Shown here: positions 47,974 through 57,647 of the stretch, one piece after another
How positions within the stretch are numbered: position 1 is the first letter of the stretch
Layout of the letters: every line of letters begins with the position of its first letter
Source: Erigeron canadensis
Lineage: Eukaryota; Streptophyta; Magnoliopsida; Asterales; Asteraceae
NCBI RefSeq assembly: GCF_010389155.1
Contig: NC_057769.1
Coordinates: forward strand, 21,638,735-21,702,734
Direction of reading: 5' to 3'
DNA: 64,000 bases
Position numbers and translations under genes: made by a program
The notes under the pieces: model-generated
The model's input: only the letters and a program-made list of their open reading frames with translations
Told to the model about the DNA's origin: nothing
The model's database searches: none

Positions 47974-48621
47974 GTGACAACAATCTTCAGTTCTTTTTCG
48001 ACAGTCCCTTTGCAAAGTCCAAACTCTAGATGGAGTTGACATTTTGTGTGGCGACTCGCGATGATAACCTTTTACCGTCAATCTTGATGAAACCAACCAA
48101 CCCGATATATTTTTTCTCATTTCAAAGGCTACTTCAAGTTCTTGGTTGTGGCATAGAAGGCTTTCTCACTGAATTATCAAACCATCATGCGTTATTCACC
48201 AAGCACTTGTTGAAGGCTTGCCTGACTACAAGTATGAAAGTGACATGTCTGTCCTTCTTGTGCAGTTGGGAAATCACAAAAACTTCTCATAAACCAAAGA
48301 AAACACACACTTTGCACCTCTTCATTTGCTTCACATGAATCTTTGTGGACCTATGAAAGTACAAAGTCGAAACGGGAAGAATACTTCGGTTATCGTTGAT
48401 GATTTCTCAGATAACTTTTTTTGGTAAAGTTTCTTGCATCAAAAATGAAACTTCTCAAATTTTGATTGATTTCATCACCTCCACCCAAGTAATCTTCAAC
48501 TTCCAGCCGTTACATCCGTTCGATAACGTACTGAGTTCAAAATGCCGGCTCGATGAATTGCAAATCAAAAGGCATTACTCCCAATTCTCTGCTGCCCGCA
48601 CCCCACAACACAATGGTTTCC
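47974..48621 (+). pseudogene. Second, noisy copy of element A protease/integrase; contig start
   Basis: Begins GTGACAACAATCTTC, which matches 35,343 onward, and ends at the B insertion site. It carries the A-specific integrase change (CACATGAATCTTTGTGG, Asn in place of catalytic Asp), which shows it is A and not B. Single-base losses are frequent. The GTGTC before B reads GTTTCC here. Confidence 0.88.
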
Positions 48622-48933
48622 TGTTAGAAATCCAAAAATAGTGATACATTGTATTTTAAGTTATGGACTACTGTTTTAAGTCATGTGTTGATGATTTCTA
48701 AGTTTGAGGGGCTAATAGTGTTAATTAGCATAGTTAGATAGTTTAGAATATAAATAGCCCTCAATTCCTTAGAAATCATAACCTTTTCATGATTTGCATA
48801 ACACATTAACATACATCTGAAAACACACTCTTGATCCATATTCTCTCTCAACACACACACAAACACCAAGACACACACACTAACCAAAGCCATTGTTGAT
48901 GTGAATTCGGTTGATAAAATCGTGTTGATTACA
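48622..48933 (+). repeat. 5' LTR of element B, second copy (312 bp, near gap)
   Basis: Same LTR as 36,012-36,334 with about a dozen bases lost. The base at the TATA box (AGAATATAAATAG) agrees with the other 5' LTR and not with the 3' LTRs (AGACTATAAATAG), which supports both being the same physical LTR. Confidence 0.88.
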
Positions 48934-49384
48934 TTTGGTATCAAAGCAAAACATCATTTTGATCTCGATCCATAACTGAATTCAATCACATCTCAAAAAT
49001 CACCTTAATTCTGTCATTTTTTTGTTCTGTTCGTTTTTTTTTGTTTTTCACTGAAAATCAAAAATTAACCTCTCAAATCACATAAAATCACAAATGTTTG
49101 TTCACCGTTCGATTCCTCATAGTTAATAACATAATCCTCTCAAGTTTCGTGTTCTAATTCGATCTGGATCAAAAGTTCAGATTTTGAGTTTTTGGCGCTA
49201 AATTTGGGATTTGATTCTGTTGTGTTATAAGCTAAATTTTGTTAATCGGATCATTGCTGAGGTGAAAACAAACTGTTTGCAAGTGGTTTCATGTTCCAAT
49301 TCTCAGAAAATCAAAAGATATTGAAGTTTTAAAAATCGTCAATGGAGTTGTTCATGTTCAGAGGTTGAAGACGACTGTGTAAAG

Positions 49385-50050
49385 CTAAAACGATCTTCAA
49401 TAGATCGTTTCAGTTTTTCTTTCTTTCATACTTACATATCAGTGGTGTGGATTGTCAAACGATTCAAATTTTGATCGTTTTGAGAAGTGTGGTTGTGTTG
49501 TGAAGAACTGATTCTGGCTAACTGATCCTTTGGATTGGTTTTGGTCAATTCAATTCTTGAAAAATACACAAGTTATTGAGAAATTCTGAAGAGAAACCAA
49601 AACGATTTTTTAGATCGTTTTAGTTTTCTTAGAAACCAGAACGATCTCTTTTAGATCGTTTCAAGTTTCACTTGAATTTTCTCTAGTTTGAGTAATTCCT
49701 GAAGAGGTGTGTTGGAAATCAAACTATTTTTGGGTAACTGATCTTCGTGATTGGTTTTGCTCAATTCATTTCATTCCATTTCATACCAAAACTCTGCCCA
49801 AATCATTTCAGAATACTTAGAATTTTTCCTTCTTCTGGAAATCGTTTTAAGATTAGATCGTTTCATTTTAAGTCAATTCAGATCGTTTCATTCTTCATTC
49901 AATTCAGATCGTTTCATTCTTCATTTAATTCAGATCGTTTTATTCTTCATTCAATTCAGATCGTTTCATTCTTCCTTCAATTCAGATCGTTTCATTCTTA
50001 CTTCAAATCAAATCGTTTCATTTCATTCCAAAATTAGATCGTTTCATATT
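49385..50050 (+). repeat. Leader of element B, second copy: hairpins and 26-bp tandem repeats
   Basis: Same arrangement as 36,795-37,460: hairpins with AGATCGTTT arms, then about eight tandem units containing TTCAGATCGTTTCATTC, ending 48 bp before the gag ATG. Confidence 0.85.
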
Positions 50051-50098
50051 TCCTAATTTCTACAAAACAATTCAATTCTCAACACAAATCAATTTCAA

Positions 50099-53000
50099 AT
50101 GACTACTCGTGAAGCATTATCTCTGGGTACTGATACAAGACCACCAGTTCTTTATCGTGGTAATTATGGACTTTGGAAGAAAAGGTTCATGGATTACATT
50201 GAACGTCAGACAAATGGTCACATGCTTAAGGACTCAATCATCAATGGACTTGCTATGCATCGTCATCCTACTACCCGTACTATTTTGACTCCTGATCTTT
50301 TGAACGCCGAACAAAGAGATCGTACTGCTGCTGACAACAGAGCTAGGTCATGCTTGTACCAAGCACTTCCTGATGAGATCTATGGCTCAGTTGATTCTTA
50401 CGACACAGCAAAGGAGATTTGGGATGAAGTTGCTAGACAAATGGAAGGTTCTGATGTAACCTCAACAATTCGACTGACAAATGTCTTAACCGATTTGACA
50501 ATTTTCAGAAATCTCCAAATGAATCTCTTGAGTCCGTCTACTAAGATTTTGCAATGTGATCAATGAACTGAGAAAGAACAAGGTCAAGAAAGATGAGATT
50601 GAGTTGAACATCAAGTTTATCAAAGCACTTGGTTCCGAATGGGAAGAATATGGAACTCAAATCAAACAACATCAAGATCTGACCAAATTCACCATTCATA
50701 CTCTTTATGAATCTTTCAAGTTGAATGAGAGCAAAGTTCTAAGCAAAAATTCATTCAACAAAGTGCCAGAAGTTGTATCTACTGATCCTTTGGCATTGGT
50801 TGTTGAACGAAAGGTTTCTGAGGCTCTTAAAAGACAAATGACTATTGTTTCTTCTTCTGATGAGGAGGGAGAAGATTACTTGGCTCCAAGAGATGGTGTT
50901 CCTGATGATTCTACCAAGCTCTTGCCGCTGTTACCAAGCATTTCAAGAAAAAATATTTCAAAGCGAGGCCAACTAACAACAATCTTCGAACTTCATCAAC
51001 AAGTGCATTTCCAAAGAAGGAACAATATCATCACAAGAGTTTTGAACAAGGTGAAACAACTGGATCCAAGAAAAGAGACAAGAAAGCAGAAAATGAGAAA
51101 CAAATCATGGAGAAAGAAAAGACATCTGACAAAAAGTGTTACAACTGTGGATTCCTGGTCATTTTGCTGTGGATTGCAAGCTGCCTCGCAAGAAGATTAT
51201 GATACTACAAGCAGAAGATGCTTCTGGCAAAGCAAGTTGAAGCCGGTCAAGCCTTGATTGCTGAAGATGACAAGTGGCTTTGCTTACTGATGATGAAGAT
51301 GAAGATCTGTCTGCCAATGTATGTTTCATGGCAAGGTTGAGCAAAGATAAAATGCTGGAGGCTGACAACACTGACGAGGAATATCCCGATGATGAGGTAA
51401 ATCTCGACTCTACTTTTTCATCAATTAAGGATAAAGAGTCTTGTAGAATTGCCTTATCAAACCTGACGAATCATTACACTTCTTTAGCCAACAAAAACAA
51501 GAAATTGAAAATAGCATTGTATTTTCAAAAAGGGAATACACAAAACTTCTTGAAGAAAATTCTAAACTTCTTTTTGAGTATAATGCTATGAAACAAGAAT
51601 TTCAAAACTATAAAGAACAAATGTTGGTTAAAGAATGTGAAATGAATGCGTCTCCTGACTCTAAGTTATTGGAAAAGTGTCATAATTTAGAAAGACCATT
51701 CTTGATCTTGAAAAAGCCAATCAAGATCTTGAAGTTCAAAAGACCAATGAATGGCTTCGTGCAAATGCGAGACAAATGGATGTTGATATTCTTAAGAAAC
51801 TTCAAGAAGCTACACCAAAAACAATTGAACTTGAAAGAAAAGTTTCTGATTTAAATCATAACTGTTTTTTAAAAGGCATTGAGATTGAAAATCTTGGAAG
51901 ACAAATTGAGGAACATAAAAAGAATATACTTTTCTATCAAGAAAAGTTGTACAAAGTTGAACAAAACCCTCTTTTGGATTTCACTGCCTATTTCAATAAG
52001 TCAAAGATTGATAGATCAGAACTTCTTCTTGGGTTGGGATTTGAGAATATCACTCCATTGCAAAAAGCCAAAGAAAAGATCGAACCCTTGTATGATGAAA
52101 AGTTTTTGAGACTTGGTATGGTTCAACAATTCATTCGTCCATTGGATGACGAATTTGAGACTGATGAAGTTGAGAAAATTCAAAATAATAAATTTTTGGT
52201 TAATTATGATGCAATTAATACTTCTTACGACAGGAAAAAGTCATCAATTTTTGAATTAGAAGAAATTGCGTCTAATTTTCAAAACCAAGAATCTGTTGTT
52301 TCCCCACCAAAACCAACTAAATTGTATGTTCCATCCACATTTTTGGAAAAACAAATAGAAGGTTTACAACAAAAGGTGGAATCTCAACAAAAACTTATTC
52401 ATAATCTACAGTCTCAAAGTCCGAATTCAAAGAATGAATCAGTTGTTGTTGATATCAAGAAAGTTTGTGTGAATGTTTCTACCCAAACATTTCAGTAGAC
52501 CATTCCACTCAGACTGCTTGTGTTTCATCTACTGGTTCCTCCACCCAAACCTTGACTGATTCTTTTGAGTATTCATGTCAAAATACTGCTACTGAAATAG
52601 CTGATGATTATGTGCAATCTGATTTATCGAATGACGAACTTGCGCATAGTTTAGTTTTGATATGGTACTACTTTAGGTTTTTTACTTGTGAGTTTCCTGA
52701 AGAGTTAGTTGTTCACCCTAAGCCTTGTGCTAGTATAGGTGTTGATACTTCTACTCAATTTTCTTGTGAAACCAAAGAAGCGTCAGTTCAAGTTGATTTT
52801 ATTCCTGAGACAACCAATAGTGTGAAGTTGGAAAACAAAACTCCTGATTTTTCAAAATTCTCTCCGGTTTCACCATTCACCAAATCTGATTTTGATAAAT
52901 TCATGGAGGGAGAATATGTTTTTGATTCTGAAACTGAGAAAAAGATTGAATCTACCAAAATCAAAGTTGAATCAAAAGAGGAATCTCCAAAATCGTTTTT

Positions 53001-53852
53001 CAAAGCTCCAACTTCATATTATTCAAAGAAACGGGTTATTTCCAAACCAATCAAGACTGAACCAAAGACTGTCACCAAACCAAGAATCAATAAGTTAAAA
53101 ACAAAGTGTCCTACCCCAGAAAAGCATGTTAAAACCAAACAAGATGAGACCAAACCCAAAATCAAATACAACAAAGTGAAACTTCTGGAAATCAACTCAA
53201 ATGTTTCTTCGTCTAGCTCTCATTCTAGTTCAAATTCTAAAGTGTCTAAGTCTAGGGACGCTTCAAATGGTGCAACTAGGTATAGGGATAGATATGGCTG
53301 GTTTTCTCATGATAAACCTAAGAAACAAGAAGTTTCCGCACCTCCAAAAGAGTCTAAAAAGATAAAAGTGCTTCAAAACTCTCGTTCTAATCTTCTTAGT
53401 GTCAATTCGACAGGTGGAAAGAGCTTGATTAGTGAGTCTAAATGGGTAGCTAAGTCATTAGTACCTAAGATCACTAATGTTGATAAAAAGAAGAAAAGGC
53501 GAAGAAGAAAAGATGGTAGAAAGAAGAAGCATGTTTCTGTTGAGTCAAACAATTTATCTTTTAAGTCCTCTGTGTTAAACAATGTTATTGGTGCCAAGGT
53601 TAGGCCTTGTGATGTTGTAAACAATGTTAATTCTTGTTCTCATATGCATGGTTTGAATGCTGGTAAACATGTTACTTTTGATTCATGCGTTAATATTCGG
53701 TTGTTTAATCCAAATGTGCTTGTGATAATGTGCTTGTTAACGAGTATGTTGACATGAAAGCATGTTTGTATGCATCTCCTAAGTTATACCCCCTGCCTGT
53801 ATTAACTAACCACAAAGGACCCGTCTTTAAGTGGGTACCTAAAGTCGGTTAA
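50099..53852 (+). pseudogene. Gag of element B, second copy
   Basis: Starts MTTREALSLGTDTRPPVLYR. Frame breaks cluster before 51.8 kb (near 50,494; 50,543; 50,907; 51,152; 51,196; 51,283; 51,509; 51,693). The zinc knuckle is damaged by a 1-base loss. The later part, 51,776-53,757, is two long overlapping frames with one break at about 52,490. It includes a coiled-coil region, the TQT/VQVD motifs (52,480-52,800), a Lys-rich stretch, the YRDRYGWFSHDKPKK motif and KKKRRRRKDGRKKKH. The KWVPKVG end and TAA at 53,850 follow a 1-base loss near 53,721. Gag of about 1,200 residues is far longer than in most Copia lineages. Confidence 0.85.
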
Positions 53853-53860
53853 ATTTTTGT

Positions 53861-54991
53861 TTGCAGGAAATAACCATCTGTGTATGGATACTCGATTCCG
53901 GGTGTTCAAAACACATGACTGGCAATAAATCATTGCTCAAGAATTTTGTTGAAAGATTCATGGGAACTGTTCGTTTCGGAAACAACAATTTCGCTCCAAT
54001 TCTAGGTTATGGAGATATTGAAAGAAACGGAATTGTCATCAAGAAAGTTCATTATGTTGAAGGCCTGAGTCATAACTTGTTCAGTGTTGGACAGTTCTGT
54101 GACAACAATCTTCAAGTTCTTTTTCGACAATCTCTGTGCAAATTCCAAACTCTAGATGGAGTTGATATCCTATGCGGAGATCGTGAAGACAATCTTTTCA
54201 CAGTTAATCTTGATGATAACCAACCAACTGATAATATCTGTCTTGTTTCAAAAGCTACATCGAAAAATTCTTGGTTGTGGCACAAAAGGCTTTCTCACCT
54301 GAATTATCAAACCATCAATGCTTTAGTCAACAAGCAACTTGTTGAAGGTCTGCCTGACTACAAATATGAAAGTGAGCATGTCTGTCCTTCTTGTGCAATT
54401 GGGAAGATCAAGAGAACTTCTCATAAACCGAAGAAAACTCCACATACTTTGGCACCTCTTCATTTGCTTCACATGGATCTTTGTGGGCCTATGAAAGTAC
54501 AAAGCAGAAACGGGAAGAGATATATTCTGGTTATCGTTGATGATTATTCTAGATACACTTGGGTCAAGTTTCTTGCTTCAAAAGATGAAACAACTCAAAT
54601 TCTGATCGATTTCATCACTTCCACTCAAGTGAATCTTCAACTTCCAGTCCGTTATATCCGTTCAGATAACGGTACTGAGTTCAAAAATGCCATCTTCAAT
54701 AAATTTTGCAAATCAAAAGGCATTACTCACCAATTTTCTGTTGTTCGTACCCCTCAACAAAATGGTGTTGTTGAAAGGAGAAACCGTACGCTGGTGGAAG
54801 CAGCAAGAACAATGCTTGCTTATTCCAAGTTACCATCAAACATGTGGGTTGAAGCTGTTGACACTGCCTGTCATACTCAAAATCGGTCCATCATTAATCA
54901 GCGTCATGAGAAGACTCCTTATGAGGTTATTAACAAACGCAAACCCAACATCAATTACTTCCATATTTTGGGTGTGTCTGTTATACCTTGA
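53861..54991 (+). CDS. Pol of element B, second copy: protease, GAG-pre-integrase, integrase
   Basis: 376 intact codons. Aspartic protease CVWILDSGCSKHMTGN at the start; GAG-pre-integrase with WLWHKRLSHLNYQTI and CPSCAIGK; integrase core with all three acidic residues visible: Asp in HMDLCGPM, Asp in SDNGTEF, Glu in NGVVERRNRTLVEA. It breaks at 54,967 by loss of one T in a T run (element A has one T more), so the stop at 54,989 is probably artificial. There is no ATG at the domain start, so Pol must come from a Gag-Pol fusion, readthrough or splicing. Confidence 0.9.
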   Translation: MQEITICVWILDSGCSKHMTGNKSLLKNFVERFMGTVRFGNNNFAPILGYGDIERNGIVIKKVHYVEGLSHNLFSVGQFCDNNLQVLFRQSLCKFQTLDGVDILCGDREDNLFTVNLDDNQPTDNICLVSKATSKNSWLWHKRLSHLNYQTINALVNKQLVEGLPDYKYESEHVCPSCAIGKIKRTSHKPKKTPHTLAPLHLLHMDLCGPMKVQSRNGKRYILVIVDDYSRYTWVKFLASKDETTQILIDFITSTQVNLQLPVRYIRSDNGTEFKNAIFNKFCKSKGITHQFSVVRTPQQNGVVERRNRTLVEAARTMLAYSKLPSNMWVEAVDTACHTQNRSIINQRHEKTPYEVINKRKPNINYFHILGVSVIP

Positions 54992-55516
54992 ATGATCGGA
55001 AAATGTTGGAAAGTTTGAAAGGAAAGGTGACGAAGGTTACTTTGTTGGTTACTCAAAGACATCGATTGCATATCGCATCTTTAATCGTCGAACAAACACG
55101 ATTCAAGAAACCATGAATGTTTGGTTTGACGAGATGTCTGGCATGATATTTGAACAAGAAAGTTTGCTACCAACAATTAGTGATCCAAGTACTTCAAGTG
55201 CTTCCTCAAGGACGTCTACCTTAGCTTCAAATTCAAGAAATATCCAACTCCAACAAATGAAGAGCTAGATATTCTTTTCGAAGAATTCTACAACTCAAAA
55301 CCGATTCAAGAAAAGGAACCTCAAGTCATCAATGAACCAATTCCGAATAATACCCCCATTCAAACAAATGAATCAGTTCCAGACAACAATCATGAATCAT
55401 CTTCAAATGCTACAGAGCAAGAAGAATCATCTTCAAGTGATATTTATTCTCAAAAGAATGGTCAAGAACAACTTTCTCAAATCACCCAAACAACAAATCC
55501 ATCAAATACTCCAAAT

Positions 55517-57307
55517 GTGTATGTACCACTGGATTTTGATCATCCAAATTTTGAGGAAAGAGTTCTTCCAAGCTATGATTCCATTGCTCAACAAAACTCT
55601 GGATTTAATGATGATAATGTTGACCTTCATCAACAAGATCCTCTTCCTCATGACAACAAGTGGTCACGTATACGCAAAGATCATCCTACAGAACAAATCA
55701 TCGGAGATCCACAAGCTGGTGTTTCTACCCGTACTAAAGTCAATGAGTGTCTTGTTGCACTTTCACTGAGTAACATTGAACCCAAAACCGTCTCTGAAGC
55801 TCTTTGTGATCCAGAGTGGGTTAAAGCAATGCAAGATGAATTAGCTCAGTTTGAGAGACTGAAGGTATGGAGATTGGTTCCAAATTCAAGGAAAGAAGAA
55901 CCAATTTGCACCAAGTGGATTTTCAAGAACAAGAAGGATGAAAATGGAGTTGTAGTAAGGAACAAAACTAGATTGGTTGCAAAGGGTTATTGCCAACAAC
56001 CTGGTGTGGATTTCGACGAAACGTTCGCTCCTGTTGCAAGAATGGAGGCCATTCATATATTCTTAGCTTATGCCGCATTCAGAAACTTCACAGTGTTTCA
56101 AATGGATGTGAAGACAGCATTTTTGAATGGAGAACTCAAAGAAGAAGTTTACGTGGAGCAACCTGAAGGTTTTGTTGATCCTAAGAAGTCAAACCATGTC
56201 TACAGGTTAGACAAGGCTCTCTATGGTTTGAAGCAGGCACCCCGAGCATGGTATGATTCCTTATCTACTTTCTTACTCAAAGGAGGCTTTACCAAAGGTA
56301 CTATAGACCCTACCCTGTTTATTCGTAAGCAAGGTAAACATGTTTTACTTGTCCAAATATATGTTGATGACATTATTTTTGGGTCAACCAGTCAAACTTT
56401 TTGCCGAAACTTTTCATCTCTAATGGTCAATCATTTTGAAATGAGCATGATTGGGGAAATGAATTACTTTTTGGGTTTACAAATCAAACAATTACCAACT
56501 GGTATTTTTATATCACCAGGTAAGTACATAAAGGATATGTTGAAAAAGTTTGATATGACTACATGTTCTTCAATTTCAACCCCAATGGCTGCTCGTACAA
56601 ACATAAATGCTGATAAAAATGGGAAACCATTTGACCAAAAAAGGTATAGAAGCATGATTGGTTCGTTGTTGTATCTTACAGCATCTCGCCCAGATATAAT
56701 GTTTGCAACATGTATGTGTGCTAGGTATCAAGCTGCTCCGACTGATTTACATTACCAAGCTGTGAAACGAATTTTTCTTTATCTGAAGGGTACACCCAAT
56801 CTTGGTCTCTGGTATCCAAGGGATACTGGATTCAATTTAACTGCCTATTCAGATGCAGATCATGCAGGTTGTAAACTTGATCGCAAGAGCACATCTGGTA
56901 CTTTACAATTCTTAGGGGATAAGATTGTAAGGTGGTCATCCAAAAAGCAAAATTGCGTATCACTGTCAACAGCAGAGGCTGAATATGTGGCTGCTGCTAG
57001 TTGTTGTGCTCAAGTGTTATGGATGAAAACACAACTTACCGACTATGGTTTGAAATATGATCGTGTCCCTATCTATTGTGATTCACAAAGTGCCATTGCA
57101 ATTGCTGTCAACTCAGTCAATCACTCACGTTCAAAGCACATTGATGTGAGATATCATTTTTTCAAAGATCATGTTGAGAAAGGTGACATCGAACTCTATT
57201 TCGTGGGAACTAATCACCAACTCGCTGATTTGTTCACAAAACCACTGGACGAAAAGAGGTTTATTTTCTTAATCTCTAAACTTGGTATGCTAAATCTTGA
57301 TCCTTAA
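55517..57307 (+). CDS. Pol of element B, second copy: reverse transcriptase and RNase H
   Basis: 596 intact codons. The RT region includes [40 protein letters not shown] and the catalytic YVDDIIFGS (YxDD). RNase H carries [32 protein letters not shown] and [10 protein letters not shown], and the end has [12 protein letters not shown]. The style of the [19 protein letters not shown] block fits the Sirevirus lineage. The first ATG is not a true start: the frame is continuous with 53,861-54,991 apart from several 1-base losses between 54,967 and 55,260. Confidence 0.92.
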   Translation: MYVPLDFDHPNFEERVLPSYDSIAQQNSGFNDDNVDLHQQDPLPHDNKWSRIRKDHPTEQIIGDPQAGVSTRTKVNECLVALSLSNIEPKTVSEALCDPEWVKAMQDELAQFERLKVWRLVPNSRKEEPICTKWIFKNKKDENGVVVRNKTRLVAKGYCQQPGVDFDETFAPVARMEAIHIFLAYAAFRNFTVFQMDVKTAFLNGELKEEVYVEQPEGFVDPKKSNHVYRLDKALYGLKQAPRAWYDSLSTFLLKGGFTKGTIDPTLFIRKQGKHVLLVQIYVDDIIFGSTSQTFCRNFSSLMVNHFEMSMIGEMNYFLGLQIKQLPTGIFISPGKYIKDMLKKFDMTTCSSISTPMAARTNINADKNGKPFDQKRYRSMIGSLLYLTASRPDIMFATCMCARYQAAPTDLHYQAVKRIFLYLKGTPNLGLWYPRDTGFNLTAYSDADHAGCKLDRKSTSGTLQFLGDKIVRWSSKKQNCVSLSTAEAEYVAAASCCAQVLWMKTQLTDYGLKYDRVPIYCDSQSAIAIAVNSVNHSRSKHIDVRYHFFKDHVEKGDIELYFVGTNHQLADLFTKPLDEKRFIFLISKLGMLNLDP

Positions 57308-57455
57308 TTACCTTTACCATGGAAGGAATTCTTGATTCATTTTTGAAAAATTAAAAAATTGAAAAACCAAAAATCAAATACAAAAATATAAAATTTTGAA
57401 AAATAACAAAAAGATTTTCTTAATTTTCTTTTCTTTTCTTTTATTACTTAGTGGC

Positions 57456-57647
57456 TTGCTTATACTCAGTATGCAACCCGTTCTTCATTGAACTATTTAT
57501 TCTTTACAATGGTTTACATATACTCTGTATGTAACCCGTGCTTAAATGATGTATTTATTACTTAGTGGCTTATGCACACTCAGTGTATAACCCGTGCTTA
57601 TTTGTGTTGTTTATTTTATAAATAGTTTGCATATACTCTATATGCAA
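57456..57647 (+). repeat. Four evenly spaced covarying hairpins after pol
   Basis: Four 21-base hairpins start at 57,456; 57,514; 57,570 and 57,627 (56-58 bp apart). Each has a 4-bp outer stem, a 2-base bulge on the 5' side, a 4-bp inner stem and a 3-base loop (TCA or TCT). Outer stems are TTGC/GCAA, TTAC/GTAA, TTAT/ATAA, TTGC/GCAA; inner stems are ATAC/GTAT, ATAC/GTAT, ACAC/GTGT, and ATAC/ATAT (one mismatch here, perfect in the first copy). Changes in one arm are matched in the other. Each of the first three is followed by a CCCG and a CTT. Confidence 0.9.

Noticed and set aside
53840..53866. Minimal intron of 23 bases between the end of Gag and Pol
   Set aside because: GTCGG...GCAG is far below the minimum size of plant introns; a distant donor is more reasonable.
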